Below, one piece after another: positions 62,632-64,000 of a stretch of DNA of 64,000 bases. The position numbers were made by a program, and so were the translations under genes. Location: NCBI GenBank assembly GCA_027923505.1, contig BROI01000003.1, forward strand, positions 1,178,001-1,242,000. The letters run 5' to 3'. The DNA is from Mayamaea pseudoterrestris. Taxonomy: Eukaryota > Bacillariophyta > Bacillariophyceae > Sellaphorales > Sellaphoraceae. Within the stretch, counting starts at the first letter, position 1; each line of letters opens with the position of its first letter. Below the pieces are notes generated by a model that was given only the letters and a program-made list of their open reading frames with translations, did no database searches and had not been told where the DNA came from.

Positions 62632-63131
62632 ATTGCAGGCTTGCTTGGAATAGAAAATAGCTTTTCTTGACGAGTGCGAACGAGTATCGAATGTCGTGGG
62701 AGTAGGATCGCGAATTTGCGATGATCCAAACGCGGGGTGGTCGGGGTGATGTCACATAGTCCGGCTTTTCATTGCCGCTGGGCAGTAACGCTCCGACGCT
62801 TGACATCGTCAAAGCACACACACACACATAGCTGCTTACTCCGTTTCCATAGTGGAGCACTTCAGCACCTACGATGACTTTAATGCAAAAACGATCTCGT
62901 GGACGATAACTAGTGCAAGTACAAGGACTTGAGTACAAGAAGAACTACGAGTGCGGAACATTTGGCTTGAAAATATTTGTCAGCGCCAGCCCTTTCCCAT
63001 TACTTCGTGAATGCTCGTCCAGTCAAAGATTAAGCCGTTCATCAATACCCAGCGCTTATGTAGCAATAGTCATTCGACATTATTATAAAACGCATAGTGC
63101 CTATTCATTTAGCACAACTTGTTGATACAAA
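62632..63131. other. Intergenic, 5' side of the CNNM gene
   Basis: Contains the promoter of the minus-strand CNNM gene and the 3' flank of the SLC35F6-like copy B. A short (CA)n tract occurs near 62815-62828. No gene is supported. Confidence 0.45.
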
Positions 63132-64000
63132 CTATGGCGCCTTGACGCGAATATGTGCCCGCGGATGTCCCACGGCGCTGCCCAGCCACTTGCACAGCGC
63201 GGGAATGTAAAAGTAGCGCTCGCGCATGATGGCAACGTACTCGCTCGTGTAGTTGATCCCCAGCACGTACCACTGTCCCTCGCAGCGAATGGACGGCGGG
63301 TCGGGAGCGTTGAATATAAGAGTGCCGTATAGCAACACGACCATGCCCACTAGTTGGATCCAGCTGTATTCATTCCATGATTCGCCGTATTTGCCATTCG
63401 TAAGGACATAGAATATGAACAAGTCTGTGGCCCAGACGGTGACAGGCCGAAAGTTGTCGAGTATAGAATGCCAAACACTGCTCATATCCAGCGTGACTGT
63501 GGAATGTGCAGAGGTCAAAGGCAATAAAAACAGTGGTAAGTTGGCAAAAGTCTCGGGACATTAGAGAGGCCTCATGTACTTACTCAAAACCGCAAACAGG
63601 TTGTAGGCGAAAATTGTTCCAACATAGAAAGCAAACATGATCTGGATCGACGGCGTATCTTTGATCAGTTCCCATGTCGTAGCTGGATTCTCAAACGAGC
63701 CGCGATCACTTCCAGGGACAAGCATTGCAATCGGAGTCAGTACGACGGTGCAAATCAGTGTTCCCCAGAATCCCTCCATACCGAACAAGAGAAGCGGCGG
63801 CACCTTGAATGTTTCCGTCGTCATGACCTTTTCTTCGAATACAAACTGCAGCGACTGAATAAACGTTGCCAGCAGCATGAACAAAATACCCACCATCGTA
63901 TGGTTAGAGTCGTCGGCGATAGCCTTGCTGTTGGCGTTCCAGACCGCCGCAAGTCCAACCAATGTGAGCGCCACAACGTTCCATAGAACTCCAATCCATT
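63132..64000 (-). CDS. SLC35F6-like drug/metabolite transporter, copy B (partial)
   Basis: Two exons (63584-64000 and 63132-63496) join at phase 1, the same position and phase as in copy A; the N-terminal part is outside the window. The visible frame opens at the right edge as WIGVLWNVVALTLVGLAAV, matching copy A's WIGVVWNVFAIFLVILASV. It then gives FIQSLQFVFEEKVM (copy A: LVQSLQLVAEEKVM), PPLLLFGMEGFWGTLI and, after the join, TLDMSSVWHSILDNFRP (copy A: TVSLSSTWHNILDNAR). The protein is a clear paralogue about 6 kb from copy A, in the opposite orientation. Function as for copy A; the substrate is unknown. Confidence 0.86.

Noticed and set aside
1-64000. Possible CRISPR array, bacterial operon or prophage
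   Set aside because: Spliceosomal introns, signal and plastid leaders and spaced single genes show a eukaryotic nuclear locus; no regular direct-repeat array was seen.

Overview
The window is nuclear DNA from a eukaryote, most likely a photosynthetic stramenopile (heterokont alga such as a diatom or relative). Genes are interrupted by a few short introns (about 70-110 bases) with GTAAGT/GTACGT donors and YAG acceptors. At least six predicted proteins begin with a signal peptide followed at once by an aromatic residue in an ASAFAP-like context (SA-F, G-FAP, A-FAP, RA-F, G-FAT, RA-W), the two-step import signal of plastids derived from a red alga. The species is not identified.

Layout. 1-3.3 kb: the frameshifted N-terminal part of a clathrin heavy chain gene runs off the left edge, followed by gene-poor DNA holding a fold-back MITE. 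3.3-17.3 kb: a plastid Lin0512-family protein, a plastid MATE transporter, an LRR-like protein, a plastid M41-like peptidase without an AAA domain, a small AT-hook protein, a type II membrane glycosyltransferase-like protein, a polyglutamine protein and a second MATE transporter. 18.2-36.4 kb: a TLC-domain membrane protein, two tandem secreted subtilases with identical intron positions, a DEX1-like FG-GAP membrane protein, a GT31 glycosyltransferase, a membrane-anchored serine carboxypeptidase, a plastid fibrillin, an SLC10/BASS transporter and a SELENOF-like ER protein.

37-43 kb: a five-exon gene encodes a 1903-residue protein that joins a sacsin-like GHKL ATPase domain, a CUE-like stretch and a C-terminal HExxH metallopeptidase-like motif. 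43-46 kb is gene-poor and holds a broken D-lactate dehydrogenase fragment and two tRNA-like sequences. 46-64 kb: a probable plastid methyltransferase, a large unrecognised protein, an ER GRP170/HYOU1 chaperone, a MYND-finger protein, an SLC35F6-like transporter, glutathione reductase, a TTAA-bounded non-autonomous DNA element, a plastid CNNM/CorC transporter and a second SLC35F6-like gene cut by the right edge.

The genes do not form one pathway. Themes are plastid membrane and redox functions (MATE, fibrillin, CNNM, M41-like, Lin0512, methyltransferase) and the secretory route (GRP170, SELENOF-like protein, GT31, DEX1, carboxypeptidase, subtilases). Neighbouring genes are often convergent with short 3' spacers (about 150-300 bases). 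Exon joins were inferred from splice signals, phase and family conservation, without transcript data.
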